From the NCBI RefSeq assembly GCF_000247695.1, contig NW_004624732.1, positions 24,777,348-24,841,347 on the forward strand: a stretch of DNA of 64,000 nt, written 5' to 3'. Position 1 is the stretch's first letter; each line of letters starts with the position of its first letter. Made by a program: the position numbers and the translations under genes. The DNA is from Heterocephalus glaber (Eukaryota; Chordata; Mammalia; Rodentia; Bathyergidae). The notes beneath the pieces were generated by a model that saw only the letters and a list, made by a program, of their open reading frames with translations, searched no databases and was not told the origin of the DNA. Of this stretch, positions 27,091 through 52,346 are shown in pieces.

Positions 27091-27290
27091 TATTGGAGGT
27101 TGAGCCTAAAGCCTTATGCATATTAGGCAAGTACTCTAGCACTGAGCTATATTCCCACATCTTTTTATTTTTTGTTTTGAAACTGGCTAGGTTGCCCAGG
27201 CTGGTCTTGAACTTGCAATCCTCCTACCTCACTCAGCCTCCCCAGTAGCTAGGATTAAAGGTGTGTACCACCACACCCAACTTATATTTA
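27091..27290 (-). repeat. Composite B1-ID SINE
   Basis: Minus-strand B1 (TTGCCCAGGCTGGTCTTGAA in plus orientation) next to an ID-like unit (CACTGAGCTATATTCCC). Diverged. Confidence 0.65.
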
Positions 27291-27385
27291 TAACTTCATT
27301 TCCTAATTCAAAGGATTAACTGAAATAAAGCTTGTCTGATTTTGTAGACTATTTGATAAGTACAATAATGAATGACTGTCAATTT

Positions 27386-27391
27386 TTTATT
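27386..27391 (-). terminator. Candidate RALB poly(A) signal AATAAA (proximal group)
   Basis: A canonical AATAAA reads on the minus strand about 1.47 kb after the stop. A second copy lies at 27474-27479. Either would give a UTR of the expected size. Inference only. Confidence 0.4.
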
Positions 27392-28857
27392 GCTTACATT
27401 TTATGTGTATGACAAGGAGATAAAAGAAAAGGCTGAGATCCTGAAAAAGTGTGTTTGCTTTTTTTTATTCAAAAAGGCCCATGATTCTTTGGGAGGTGAT
27501 GCAAGATTGGTTTCCAGGAGTCACACCATAATTTCCACAGTCTTTGTAATAACCATAAATTCTACAGGTTCCTACTCTCCCCACCCCAATTCACTTTTGG
27601 CACCTAAACATGTAATGTTCACTTCTGAAAAATGGGGGAAATGTGCTGCCCACCAGGCTCTGGGCACAGTAATCCTTTCCTGATGAGAACACTTCTGATT
27701 GCTGAGTTTAGAATACTGATACAGTAAGAAGAATGAATGGTCTCTCCTCAATACAAATCTTTTTCTGACTAACTACACAACTATCTCAGAAAAGAATCAC
27801 ATTAGAAACAGCAGCCAATTCTTAGCGGTAATGGGGCAATGGTTTTATCTTTCCCCACTTTTTCTAATTGTAAATTTAGAATTACTGAGCAATTCTATGA
27901 GAGGTAGCAGGTTGGCCACAGGCTCTGGCTTCATGATTTTAGGATACAATTTTAAGTCATCACATTTTTCAGAAGATTCATCTTACACTGAACGAAAGAA
28001 GGGGCAGCTCACTGGACCTCTGGAAGCAATGCCATAGATCAGGGCAGGGCTAAGGATAGGTGAAGAGGGGCCGCGCCAGGCGGTCAGCAGGTAGGCGAGT
28101 CCTCACCAAAGGGCTTGACAAGGATCTGATTACAACAGTGTGTCATCTATAAAGTATACTGCTCTCGCCTCTTCACTTAGTCCACCACCCCAAAATCATT
28201 TTCTACACAACATCAGGAGACTGAGGAGGAAAAGAGCCAATGCAGACTGTAACTGGCCAATATCTAAATATGAAGAGAACAACTTACAACTAGATTCTGG
28301 TGTTGATCTATTTGGCCTAATTCAAGTTCATTTTCCTAGCCACACTTCAGATTCTCAGGGAACTGCCAAGAAACTTACCTAAAAAGTTTTGGGACTTGTC
28401 AAGTCTTACTAGAATTTGCTGGATTTTTCTGAGTACTATTGTGAAATCGATAGAGAGTCCTCTTCTAAAACCTACTAAAAAGACAATTTTATTTCAAAAC
28501 AAAAGATGGTAAAGTTATAAAACTAGAGAAAAATAAGGTATTATTACAGTACTTTTTAAAAATCCACACTTGACTGTCTCCTACCTACAGCACTATATAC
28601 CTAAACTGTCTGGAGGGAGGGAAAGAGGGAGGGAGAGCAGAAACTCTGACGCTCCTGGCAAAGTAGCCAGTCCACTGCATGGACAAGGGCTTATTTCTTC
28701 GGCCAGCCACTGATTCACAAGTGTTTTCCCCATTTACAGAAGTGCAGGTGAACAGGTTGGGGAGAGCAGGAAGTACAACTAGAGGTCAAGCACAGACCCG
28801 GCTCCCTGGCCCAGCCCCATGTCCTCAGAGCAATGGGCCCCACCACCAGCTTGATCT
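27386..28857 (-). other. RALB: RALB 3' UTR, probable extent, with alternative poly(A) sites
   Basis: Sequence after the stop has no splice-like feature and few recognisable repeats down to about 27390. AATAAA on the minus strand occurs at 27479-27474 and 27391-27386, giving UTRs of about 1.4-1.5 kb, close to my memory of human RALB mRNA. A more distal AATAAA at 26726-26721 lies beyond a B1-type repeat and could mark a longer isoform of about 2.1 kb. A GC-rich patch sits near 28068-28100 and a GGGA-rich patch near 28612-28640. The true 3' end cannot be fixed by eye. Confidence 0.55.
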
Positions 28858-43108
<14,251 letters not shown>

Positions 43109-43509
43109 TTAAGTTGAAATGAAATGACATTCCTACACTTCAGAAAAGCTTAACTCAGAGATTCTAACAGAGATGGATTCCTCAAAGCTCTCAGCAAAGA
43201 TAAAAGCCTCAAACCAGTCCCAACATCATTCACCCCACAGAGCCGGGCCAGAGGGAAGCCAGGATGAGAAGGAAGAAGTAGGAACACCCTGCTCAGCCCC
43301 TGGGGGGTAGGCGCAGGTGGGGGTTCAGAGGTACCCGTAGTAAAAGCCAATCCACCCTGCATGGGGTTCCCGAGGCGGCAGCGTGACCACATGGCTCCAA
43401 GTCCCAGCTCCCTACCTCTCCCCCAAGTCACTCCATGCACTGGGAATGGCCTGGGGTCTTCAACCTCCAGCTTGTCTCTCCTCTCCCGGTCCTTGGGCTT
43501 CTTCCTCAA

Positions 43510-43533
43510 TACATACATACACACACACACACC
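43510..43533. repeat. (CATA)n/(CA)n microsatellite
   Basis: ACATACATAC passing into CA units. Confidence 0.9.
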
Positions 43534-43864
43534 CACAACCCTTTGTGCAGATTAAGGAGTGGAAGAGAGACAAGTAAATGTATTTTTTTAATAAGATACA
43601 GGCCAGAGTTAAACATATTATTTACTCCGAGTTTATTTAATGAACTTAAATTAAATTTCTTCAAAAATAATAATCTACTAGTCAAAATCAGTTTGTCCTC
43701 TGAGAAGACAAAATGTACACAGCAATCCTGACATTATGAGACATAGAGTATTCTCAATATATAAAAGTAACAGATACCCAGAACCTATTCTATTTGTATG
43801 GAAAATTTAAAAGCCCCTATTTTATATACACCTCAGCAAAAAGTGAAAGGACAGGGCCTGGGTG

Positions 43865-44110
43865 TCTCTTGGGCCTGATTCTGCCATCTGTGAGCTGTGT
43901 GACCTAGAACTTGTTATTCACCAAGCTAGTTTTCATATCTGCAAAGACAAACTGCCATCTACCTTGGAGGATGGTTCTTAGGAACCATCAAATGATATGA
44001 TATATGTAAAATGCCTACGCATAGGGCTTAGCACACAGGGGTGGAACAAACCTATGTGAAATGCCTAGGCACAGGGCCTACCTAGCACACAGTAAGGATG
44101 GAATAAAGGC
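43865..44110 (+). repeat. MIR SINE with local duplication
   Basis: TGAGCTGTGTGACCTAGAAC, GTAAAATGCCTACGCATAGG and TTAGCACACAGGGGTGGAAC are MIR core and 3' end. The 3' part is repeated (GTGAAATGCCTAGGCACAGG, then AGCACACAGTAAGGATGGAA). Confidence 0.7.
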
Positions 44111-44276
44111 TGGCCACCTTCCTGTTTAATTTTAAGAGCATGTTTTTCTAATTGCAACATGATGGGCTCTTATTTTCACTGCTGCTGACAAGGTAAGTTA
44201 AAAACACTCCCTCTAGAAAAAAAGAAATACAACACATACACAAATCATCGGGTAAAATAGAGCATCACTGTCAGTC

Positions 44277-44350
44277 AGTGGTTCCCATCCTAGCTCCATA
44301 ATGGAACCACCTGGCAGCGGTAACTGCATCCTGCTGCATGCTGCTCCCCT
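44277..44350 (+). mobile_element. MER5-like Charlie fragment
   Basis: CAGTGGTTCCCATCCTAGCT and GGAACCACCTGGCAG match the left end of MER5A-type elements. Confidence 0.5.
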
Positions 44351-44388
44351 GATATGATGGGCCGGCACGGGTGCAGCCTGGGTGTGCG

Positions 44389-44410
44389 AACTTCTACAGA
44401 TGTAGAAGTT
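44389..44410. repeat. Perfect 10-bp inverted repeat, 2-nt loop
   Basis: AACTTCTACA, GA, TGTAGAAGTT: both arms match exactly. No function is evident. Confidence 0.9.
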
Positions 44411-45128
44411 GGCTGCCTAGGTGCCTCCAGCGGGCAGCCAAGGCTGAGAGCTGCTCTTACATGTACCGCCAAGCTCTGGAAAGGAAGCGCGCTCCACTGG
44501 GGAGATCCAGCAGCGGGCTGCTGTCCCTTCTGTCCTGGTGGCTGCTACTCTTGGTGGCAGCGTTAGGCAACCCAGCACCCAGGCAAGGGAGGAGTTAGAA
44601 TGAACACATTCACAATTCAGAATTGACAAGCTAAGACCTTGGAAGGAGCCTGACAAAGGACAGGCAGGAAAAACATGTCTCCCAACAAGGAACAAGGACA
44701 AAAAGACTCATCTGCCTTAGCCCTCCAAGTAGGGAGATCGTCCTCTAAAATCTGCAACCACAACACTCCGCCAAAGCCAAAAACTTAACAGCTGAATGAA
44801 GCACTGGAGGCCCAGGGAGATCACAGCAAAATCTCTCTGGGAGACGGAGCGACAGAGCCACTCCAGAGTCTCACAGTTAATGCCCACAACCCCAAGGAAA
44901 TTGCGACACAGGACAAGTAGGACTTTTATTGCTACATGCATTAGAAAAAGGATTATTGGATCAGTTTTAACAAAGACAAAAGCAACATCTGAAAAAATGA
45001 CCATCAGAAGACTGGACAGAATTGAACAAGCATTTTGAAAGTGAAAGTGTGTTGTGTTTAAAGGAAAAGTTATGATGCTGTTAGCAAATTTATCAAACAT
45101 ACAATTACCTTTAAAAAAGCACCTATGG

Positions 45129-45208
45129 AGGCCAGGGATTTAGCTCAGTGGTGCCGACACCTGCCTCGAAAGCGCAAGGCCCTAAGTTCGATCCCCGGTA
45201 CCAAAAAA
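45129..45208 (+). repeat. ID SINE, young type, with 16-bp TSD
   Basis: AGGCCAGGGATTTAGCTCAG, TTCGATCCCCGGTACC and poly(A). AAAAAAGCACCTATGG is repeated at 45113-45128 and 45209-45224. Confidence 0.92.
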
Positions 45209-45274
45209 AAAAAAGCACCTATGGTCCTGTCACCAGAGATATTCATAAATATATATATACATTTATATTTATAT

Positions 45275-45450
45275 ATGGCAGTGGGGACTGAACCCAGGCC
45301 GTTGCATTGAGCTACATCCCCAAATTTTATGTTTTACCTTGAGAAGGGGTCTATGTCACTAAATTGCCCAGACTGGGCTTGAACATGGGATCTTCCTGCC
45401 TCAGCCTCTCAGAATGCTGGCCTTACCAGCAAGTACTACCATGTCTGGCC
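45275..45450 (-). repeat. Composite B1-ID SINE
   Basis: CAGTGGGGACTGAACCCAGG (ID end) followed by AATTGCCCAGACTGGGCTTG and CCTGCCTCAGCCTCTCAG (B1 in reverse). An AT microsatellite precedes it. Confidence 0.65.
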
Positions 45451-46732
45451 CTGCCAGTATTTAAATTAAATATTCTTATGTTTAAAATCTGTTTGTGATC
45501 ATATTCACGTAGTGCTGCAAGTTATTTTTCATGTACCACATCTGCTTTCTGAAATAGGAAGAATGGACAAAATTTAGCCTTTTCTTGATGATTCCTCAGC
45601 ACCCACATAAACTATGAGAAGAGCCTTGGGCTGCTCTAAGTCAAGGTCACAGATCTGCTCCTCTGCCACTCTCCACCCTTGCATTTATTTCACAGTCAGT
45701 TTACCTGCCTACACCGGGCACTCCTCCCACTCCCCCCTCCCTAATTATGTGCTTTTAATAAGTGAGCTAAGCAATTAACTAGATAATTAAGCACATCTGC
45801 ATTGTGACTAAAATAGAGTAAATTAAATAGGGGCAAGCCTCTCCACAAGGCCCCAGGTTAAGGATGTGAAACTACTCCAGGCCTCATTTCCGGCCTCAGC
45901 TATTTCCAACAGCTGAGGCTAGTGAATGAGGTTGCAACCCCTAGACCCCCAGCCATCCCACCACCCCACAATTCCTCCAGGACCACACTGCTTCTGGGAA
46001 CTGCAGGAAGTGGACAAATATTTTTCCAGGCTGGAGCTGGGAATCCTTTCAAACACATGTACACATCTAATTCTGAACTGCTAGTTTCAAAAAAAATAAA
46101 GCCAATTTCTCCTGGAAAAATGATCATAAATGAATTGCTATTCAATGAATCCACAGATACCTGCCAAAATCTGTGCTCTCAGGTCAAAACCGGAAATAAC
46201 TGGGGGATATTTCCAATCCCCACCATTGCTTCAGCCTACATGGCAGGGTGACAGAAGGACAGGAGATAGGAAGCGATGGCAGCCAAGTACCCGTCACTGA
46301 ATCACTCCTGGAAATGCTGACCTCCAGGCTTCTGGTGTTAGAGATAAGAAACTTCTAATTGTTTAAGCCAGATAGTTTATTGTTGTTGGTTTTGTTTTTA
46401 TTAGTACCCAAAAATATTCCAGAAACATAGTTTTTGTGCTTAAGAAACTCAAAGTCTAGTGGTTCCAACAAGTAAGTCATCACTAAGATGTCAGAGGGTA
46501 TAGAATTTCACAACAGAGGTGCTCAAGGAGTAGTCTGGGACAGAGGAGATGTGGTCTTGATCAGACTTGAGTTCGAGGGAAACTTCCTGGAGGAAGCAAG
46601 GTATGAGCACAGATTTGAAGGAGCTAACTAAGGAAAGTAGGAGAAATACCAGGAAGAAAAACATTATTGAAGCTTAGAAATTTAATGTTTATGATTTAAT
46701 ATGTGACTTGTCCATAAATGTGTTTTTAAAAT

Positions 46733-47800
46733 ACAGTAAAACTTCGAATTGTAACTTGTCGTGTTAGTGTTCCACAAGACAATCAAACATTTCTAATACT
46801 GCCCTTTCTGCCCTGTTTCCTCCCTAAGACCCGGGGACGAGCTGGGGCGCCCAGGCTGGGTGTGGAGTACCCCAGTCCCAGGGAAGGTGGGGCCCTGCCC
46901 CTAGGATGCTGCAGCAGAGTGAGGAGGGGCCCACGTCGACCATGGAAGGGTGTAGGGGCCACCAGCTCCCCCTGTTCCGTTGGGGAGGGTGGCCATTATT
47001 CGTCCCAGCCTGGGGCTCCCCCTCTTGTTTCCTATTTGCAGTTACTTGAATAAAAAAAAATCCTTTTATGGAAAAAAAAAACATTTCTAATAAATTTTAA
47101 CTTGATAAATTAATGATGTCTTGCAAGACAAGTAGTATGTTGACAACAAATGTCACATGGTCACAACTGAGCCAATGGGTCCTCCCCACAGGATTGTGGG
47201 TGATCCTCTCAACAGCAAGAGGTTATGGAAGAGATCTCATCTGCAAAACAGTAAAGAAAAAGGTGGAGGAATCCTTCACTTCAAATGAGATTAGAGAGAT
47301 ATGTAAAATGTGGGAAAAGGTACAACATTCTGTAGAAAAGCAGCCCCAAATAAGGCTGTAGCAATGGGAGCCATGAATCTGTTTAACAACAATACGTTGT
47401 CACATTTCTGCAAAATCCTCAAAATGAGGCAAAAGTAAGTATCACTGGATAAATTCCTTGTTAATAGAAAAAGATTCTACTAAGCCAGATGACAGAAGTG
47501 ATTCCGTCAGTGACAGTTAAAGTCATCCTGTTCAGTAACACTCCCCTCTCATCTCCCTCACACCACCCATGAAGGTTTTCAAAGGTAAGTGCAGGTTAAT
47601 TTTTCTTTATATTTTGTATTTTCTTTATTATTTTGTATATTACAGTAATGTAATCATTTTTATATGAATATTCTGGGGTTTGGAACGAATCACCTGAGTC
47701 TCCGTTATTTCTTATGGGGAGATTCCCTTTGATACACAAGTGCTTTGGATTACAAGCATGTTTCCAGAACTAATTATGCTCACAAACCAAGTTTTTACTG
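46733..47800 (+). mobile_element. Tigger-like DNA transposon interrupted by a retrocopy
   Basis: The left end TACAGTAAAACTTCGAATTG and the right end reading inward on the other strand as CAGTAAAAACTTGG are diverged terminal inverted repeats. The interior has TCACATGGTCACAACTGAGC and GGATTGTGGGTGATCCTCTC, Tigger-type non-coding sequence as I recall it. No transposase frame is visible. The insert at 46799-47078 is foreign to it. Confidence 0.7.
46799..47078 (+). pseudogene. Processed retrocopy: 5'-truncated mRNA 3' end with poly(A) and TSD
   Basis: A 280-bp GC-rich block sits in an AT-rich transposon. It ends with AATAAA (47049-47054), a short TCCTTTTATGG stretch and a poly(A) run (47072-47080). 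AAACATTTCTAATA is repeated exactly at 46785-46798 and 47079-47092. These are the hallmarks of L1-mediated retroposition of an mRNA. Only what looks like a 3' UTR was copied, and I could not identify the source gene. Confidence 0.8.
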
Positions 47801-47810
47801 ATAAGCATCT

Positions 47811-48345
47811 TTTTTTTCCCCTTAAATTCTTTCACTGGTACATTTTAGGTATACAATATGTTTACATTTCTCATTGAGTGCTTGTACCTGTACATGATGT
47901 ATCTTGGTTCTTATTTTTTCCCCATTACCTGTGCGCCCGTCACCCCCTCCACCCTTCCCTATTTACATAGATTTTGTTTCCTTTTTTTTTCTTTTCTCAT
48001 AATTTTTCCTTTTCCTTCTTTCCCCTTCCCCTTCCACCTTCCCTACCCCTTTGGACCTCTTCTTCCTATTTCAAATTATCAATTATTCGTTTTAATCATT
48101 TTAATCCTTATTTACACGTTCAGTTTCTCACACTAGAGAAACTATTCAGTATTTACACGTGTGTCCTATTTATTTCACTTAAGAGGATGGCCTCAATGTG
48201 CATCCATTTAGCTATCAATGTCTCTAGTTTCTCATTCTTTATGGCTGAGTAGTACTCCATTTTATAAAAAACCACATCTTCTTTATCCAGTTTCCAGGTG
48301 ATGGGCACTTGGGCTGTTTCCAAGCTTTAGCTATTACGAACTGTG
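47811..48345 (-). mobile_element. 5'-truncated L1 (ORF2 end and 3' UTR)
   Basis: Poly(T), CACTGGTACATTTTAGGTAT, the pyrimidine-rich 3' UTR tract, then GGCTGAGTAGTACTCCATTT and GTGATGGGCACTTGGGCTGT, which is the reverse L1 ORF2/3' UTR junction. GATAAGCATCTTTTTT near 47800 and GATAGGCATCTTTTTT at 48346-48361 fit a TSD with one change. Confidence 0.82.
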
Positions 48346-49714
48346 GATAGGCATCTTTTTTGTTAACAGGTTTTCCTGAAAAGTTTCAAACATTCAGAAA
48401 ATTTTAAAGAACTTTACAATAAACCCATAAACCCAACACCTGGATTCTACAGTTAACATGCTACTCTACTCATTCACCTGCCAGCACTCTCCCTGTCAGC
48501 AGCTAGCGTGGAAGTTGCCTCATGTTAGACAGAACTCATGTGGGCTACTTCTTAAGTGAAAACAAAAAGAAAGCTTATTACAGAGAAAATGTGCGCCAGG
48601 CCACCCAATAGGGTAGCTTAGTGATGAAGGGCAAAGCTGGTGACTCAGAGCAGCCCTGAGCAGAGCAGGTGCTGCACTCTCATGGGCTCTCAAAAGAATG
48701 CCATTAACCCCTCGTGCTTTATTCTGTTTTGCTCTTTCCAAAACGTGCAGGGGTCTCCAGACACAGTGGAGTTTTGTTACTCTGCAGAAGTGTGTTTCCT
48801 TAAGGCCAAAAATGTGCTTAGAAATGTGTTCTATCCACCCCCCCAGGTGGCGCTCTTACGCTGGGAACACATTACAATGAAGGTCTAAGGAAGTTCAGGG
48901 TCAGCCCTTGGTCAGATTTGTTACAGATCCTGTTGGAGTCTTTGTTCACACCAGTCTCATTTGGTTTGCCCGCACAGCCCTCTTTCTTACTTCAATGAAG
49001 AAATCCCCCTGCCCCAATCACCAAAAATTGCTGCTGCCCACTGGTTTTCTCTCAAGCTGCAACTCAAAGTCCTCTCAACCTTCGGCCCTGCCTCATTTCT
49101 ACTCATCAGCGCATCTCATTTCCCGATGTCCTTCAGGGTGACACTTCCTCCCTAACTGCAGGATAACCATCCACTGTTTCCAGCCTAAATATGCTTCTCC
49201 TCTACTGACTCTGGGAACAATTTCAGAACTATATCCAACGGCCTGGGGCCACCTGCAAACCTCATCTGTCCAGAAAAATTAGGAATCCATGAATCTATAC
49301 CTGTAATAATCCATACTATACTAAACACTAAACAAACAAGGAAGAAGAGAGGGCTCTCACTCATAGTAAAAGGCCTAGAGCAGGCTGGTAAGTTCAGAAT
49401 GAGACGGAACTGGAAAACCAGCATTTTACATCAATGTAAAGACTGGTTCAGACAAGAATCATCAGTGGACACTAAATGCAAAGGGAAGATGTGGAAAAAA
49501 AAGGATATTTGCCTGCTCTTGAAAATGTTACTCACTCATAGATAACTTAATAGTTACAAGGACAGTAACCATGGCATGGTGAGATCAAATGATAGAAATT
49601 AACATCACCAGTGTGGGGCAGATGAACATCTTGCGCCTCCAGATACGATGTCCTGTGAAAAACATTCAACCACAAGGTCGCCTCGACAAATTCCGTTCAA
49701 GGGGGAAGGGACAC

Positions 49715-49872
49715 AGCCAACTATGGTGGTTCACACCTGTAATCCCACCAACTTGGGAGGCTGAAGCAGGAGGATCACTGTGAGCTTGAGGCCAGCCTGG
49801 GCTACATAGTGAGTTCAAGGCTAGCCTGAACAATGTAGCAAGACCCTGCCTCAAAAAACAAAACAAAACAAA
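49715..49872 (+). repeat. B1 SINE
   Basis: CTATGGTGGTTCACACCTGT, AATCCCACCAACTTGGGAGG and a CAAAACAAAACAAAA tail. It has the rodent-type internal duplication (GCCAGCCTGGGCTACATAGT, then GCTAGCCTGAACAATG). Confidence 0.93.
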
Positions 49873-50521
49873 AGAGAGGTGCTGTTTTTTAAAATGTTAC
49901 AGATCTTGTGGAGGTGAAATGTCCCCAGGAAACTAAAGAAACAGACAACTAAATGTAAAACATGATCCTCAACTTAATCTTGACAAATCTAAAATATAAG
50001 GATAGATTCAAGATTCATGTATTATATAGCATTAATGTTAAATTTGCTGAGGTTGTTAACTGGGCTGGGATCATATAAAGACATATCCATATTCTTAGGA
50101 AATACCAAATGGAATATTTAGAGGAAAACAGTCATGGTATTGTTTACAAGTTGACTGAACTGAACAAGTTTAAGATTTCTTCAGTCTGTACTTGACAGAT
50201 TTTATCTTATATTTATTAATGAAGCTTAGTAACTTTAAGCATTATTTGAAACAAGAACATGGAGGGGTGCATTAAGCAATTACTATCAGCTTTTCATGTT
50301 CAATACTGCCTCCTGTAGTATTATGTTTGTTAGAATATAATAGGCTATGAATTTAGGCATTAAGGAAAGAGGCTAACAAGGAAAATTAGGTTTGCTTACA
50401 AAAGCTTGAGCTCAATGAAAGAGATAAAAATTCAACTTCTATATTTTTTTTCAAGCAAGCATTCACACAGGAAGTAATAATGGAAAGATGAAGGGAACCA
50501 AATATATATAGCAAGAGGTTT

Positions 50522-50623
50522 GTTTTTTGGGGTTTTTTTTGTGTTTTTTTTTACCAAGGACTGAATTCAGGCCCTTGCGCTTAGGAGGCAGGCAGCAGCA
50601 CCACTGAGCTAAATTCTCGGCCC
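50522..50623 (-). repeat. ID SINE, young type, with TSD
   Basis: T/G-rich tail, ACCAAGGACTGAATTCAGGC and CCACTGAGCTAAATTCTCGG. TAGCAAGAGGTTT (50509-50521) and TAGCAAGAAGTTT (50624-50636) are the duplicated target with one change. Confidence 0.9.
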
Positions 50624-50664
50624 TAGCAAGAAGTTTAAATTAAACAGTCAGGAAAGTGGAAAAA

Positions 50665-50735
50665 AGAGCCAAAGATGTAGTGGTAAAGTACATGGTTAGG
50701 ATGTGCAAGGCCCTGGCTTCAATACAAAAAGGGGG
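50665..50735 (+). repeat. Degraded old ID SINE
   Basis: AGATGTAGTGGTAAAGTACA and GTGCAAGGCCCTGGCTTCAA keep the ID order but are diverged. Confidence 0.6.
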
Positions 50736-50756
50736 GAGAGAAATATAAAAAAGATA

Positions 50757-51105
50757 CAGATATCCCTTATTTAATGACCTGTTTAACGACTGAACTTATT
50801 AGTCATTTGTTTTTTTGTACAGTTCTGTACATCTTGTTTATAGAGCCTCGATGTCTTATTTCTATACAGAATACCTTGTTTATACAGTATGGTAATTTAT
50901 GCTGAATATATTGTACAGTACTGTACTGTAGTTTTATGTTCTGCACGTAAGAGTTACGCAAATACGCAAGTCAGAGTTTCCTTTGACCATTTCTTTGTTC
51001 TAAATGCTAATGTACCTACTATATACAATTCCTTATTTAGCAACCAATTCATTCAACAACCTAGTTTGCGGGAACTGAACTTAGTTATTAAACAAGGAGT
51101 GTCTG
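50757..51105. mobile_element. Tigger-like MITE with TA duplication
   Basis: Left end CAGATATCCCTTATTTAATG and right end, read on the other strand, CAGACACTCCTTGTTTAATA form inverted repeats. TA flanks both sides (50755-50756, 51106-51107). At 349 bp with no transposase it is non-autonomous. The TIR layout and TA target fit mariner/pogo (Tigger) elements. Confidence 0.75.
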
Positions 51106-51107
51106 TA

Positions 51108-51710
51108 GTGGAAAAAATGGAAGAGCAAGGGAGAATTATAGGGACTGAAAGACAAACAGATTGGGAGAAAATGTCTGCAACGTATGCAAAGTTATACTTA
51201 TCAGATCTGCAAAGCAATGTCAGACAACACGATTCTTTGAGCAAAAAATGAAGTAATTCACAGGAAAGGAAGTGAACATAGTCAATATATGACACCATGT
51301 CTAACTTCGCTATACTCAAGGAAATGTAACAAAAATATCAGCTTGGCTAACATTAAAAAGTCCTGCCTGGGGAAATAGACACTGCCACAATATTTTGAAA
51401 AAAATTGACAAAACATTAAAAAAAGTTTTAATGTGAAACTCTTCTATAAAAATATAAAGATATCCTTTCAAGAATGATTTCTGTGCTTACAAACAATGGC
51501 ATAATAATCTGATAAATTCCATCAACAAGGACACCTGCTTATGATAGACTCAAATTTAGATCATGCAGCTATTGAAAAGAATGAAGGTCTCTATGTACTG
51601 AGCTGGAAAAATATCCAGGATATATCAGTAAGAGGGAAAAAAATCCAGTTGCAGAAAATATATATAATGTCATTTGCTTTTTAAAAACCTACATATGTGT
51701 ATATACAAAT
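51108..51710 (+). mobile_element. Old L1 (L1M-type) fragment
   Basis: GATTGGGAGAAAATGTCTGC, TTATCAGATCTGCAAAGC and AAAAGAATGAAGGTCTCTAT are L1 ORF2 end motifs in order. Frames are broken. Confidence 0.65.
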
Positions 51711-51721
51711 AAAAAAATATT

Positions 51722-51815
51722 GGGCCTGGGATTTAGCTCAGTGGTTCTGCCACCTGCCTTGCAAGTGCAAGGTCCCGAGTTCGGTCCTCAGTACCAAAAA
51801 AAAAAAAAAAAAAAA
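51722..51815 (+). repeat. ID SINE, young type
   Basis: GGGCCTGGGATTTAGCTCAG, the TGGTTCTGCCACCTGCCTTG core, then GTACC and a poly(A) of about 20. Confidence 0.92.
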
Positions 51816-51990
51816 TACTACTGTATAGGATACACGCCATTAATATTGGTGACAATGAAGTTGTACTGTCAGTGGGGTAACTTGAATTTTCTTTTACATA
51901 TCTCCATCTTAAACGTTTTATAATTAATGTGAACTGTATGAGAAATTTATAAAAGCAATCAAATATTAAAGTTTGACTTTAAAAATCTTG

Positions 51991-52113
51991 AGCTGGGTAT
52001 GGTTGCACACACCTTTATCCCAGCACCTGGGATTGCTGAGGCAGGAGGATTGCCATAAGTTTGTCAGCCTGGGTGACTTACCAAGTTCAAGGCCTGCCTG
52101 GACAAAAAAAACA
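51991..52113 (+). repeat. B1 SINE
   Basis: AGCTGGGTATGGTTGCACAC, GCTGAGGCAGGAGGATTGCC and an A-rich tail. Diverged. Confidence 0.85.
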
Positions 52114-52346
52114 AGCAGTAGGATATGGAGACCCTAGGAATTCTTTTCCCCATAAAGTCCCTAGAGTCTGGAGTAGACTATTGCAAAGATGTTTCCACTC
52201 AAGGCTTGATCTGCATGTTGAGCCACACTTGGGAGCCTGTGGGAAACGGAGAATCTCAAGCTATAAACCAGACCCACACTTCAACAAGGTCCCTAGGGAA
52301 GTCCTCCAAACAACAAAGGTTAAGCAGCCCCTGCTAGGTGTCAAGG

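Noticed and set aside
45129..45208. tRNA gene
   Set aside because: The A-box and B-box resemblance comes from an ID SINE; there is no cloverleaf, and a poly(A) tail and target duplication are present.
47858..48252. Phe/Ser/Pro-rich frames
   Set aside because: Artefacts of the pyrimidine-rich L1 3' UTR read in antisense.
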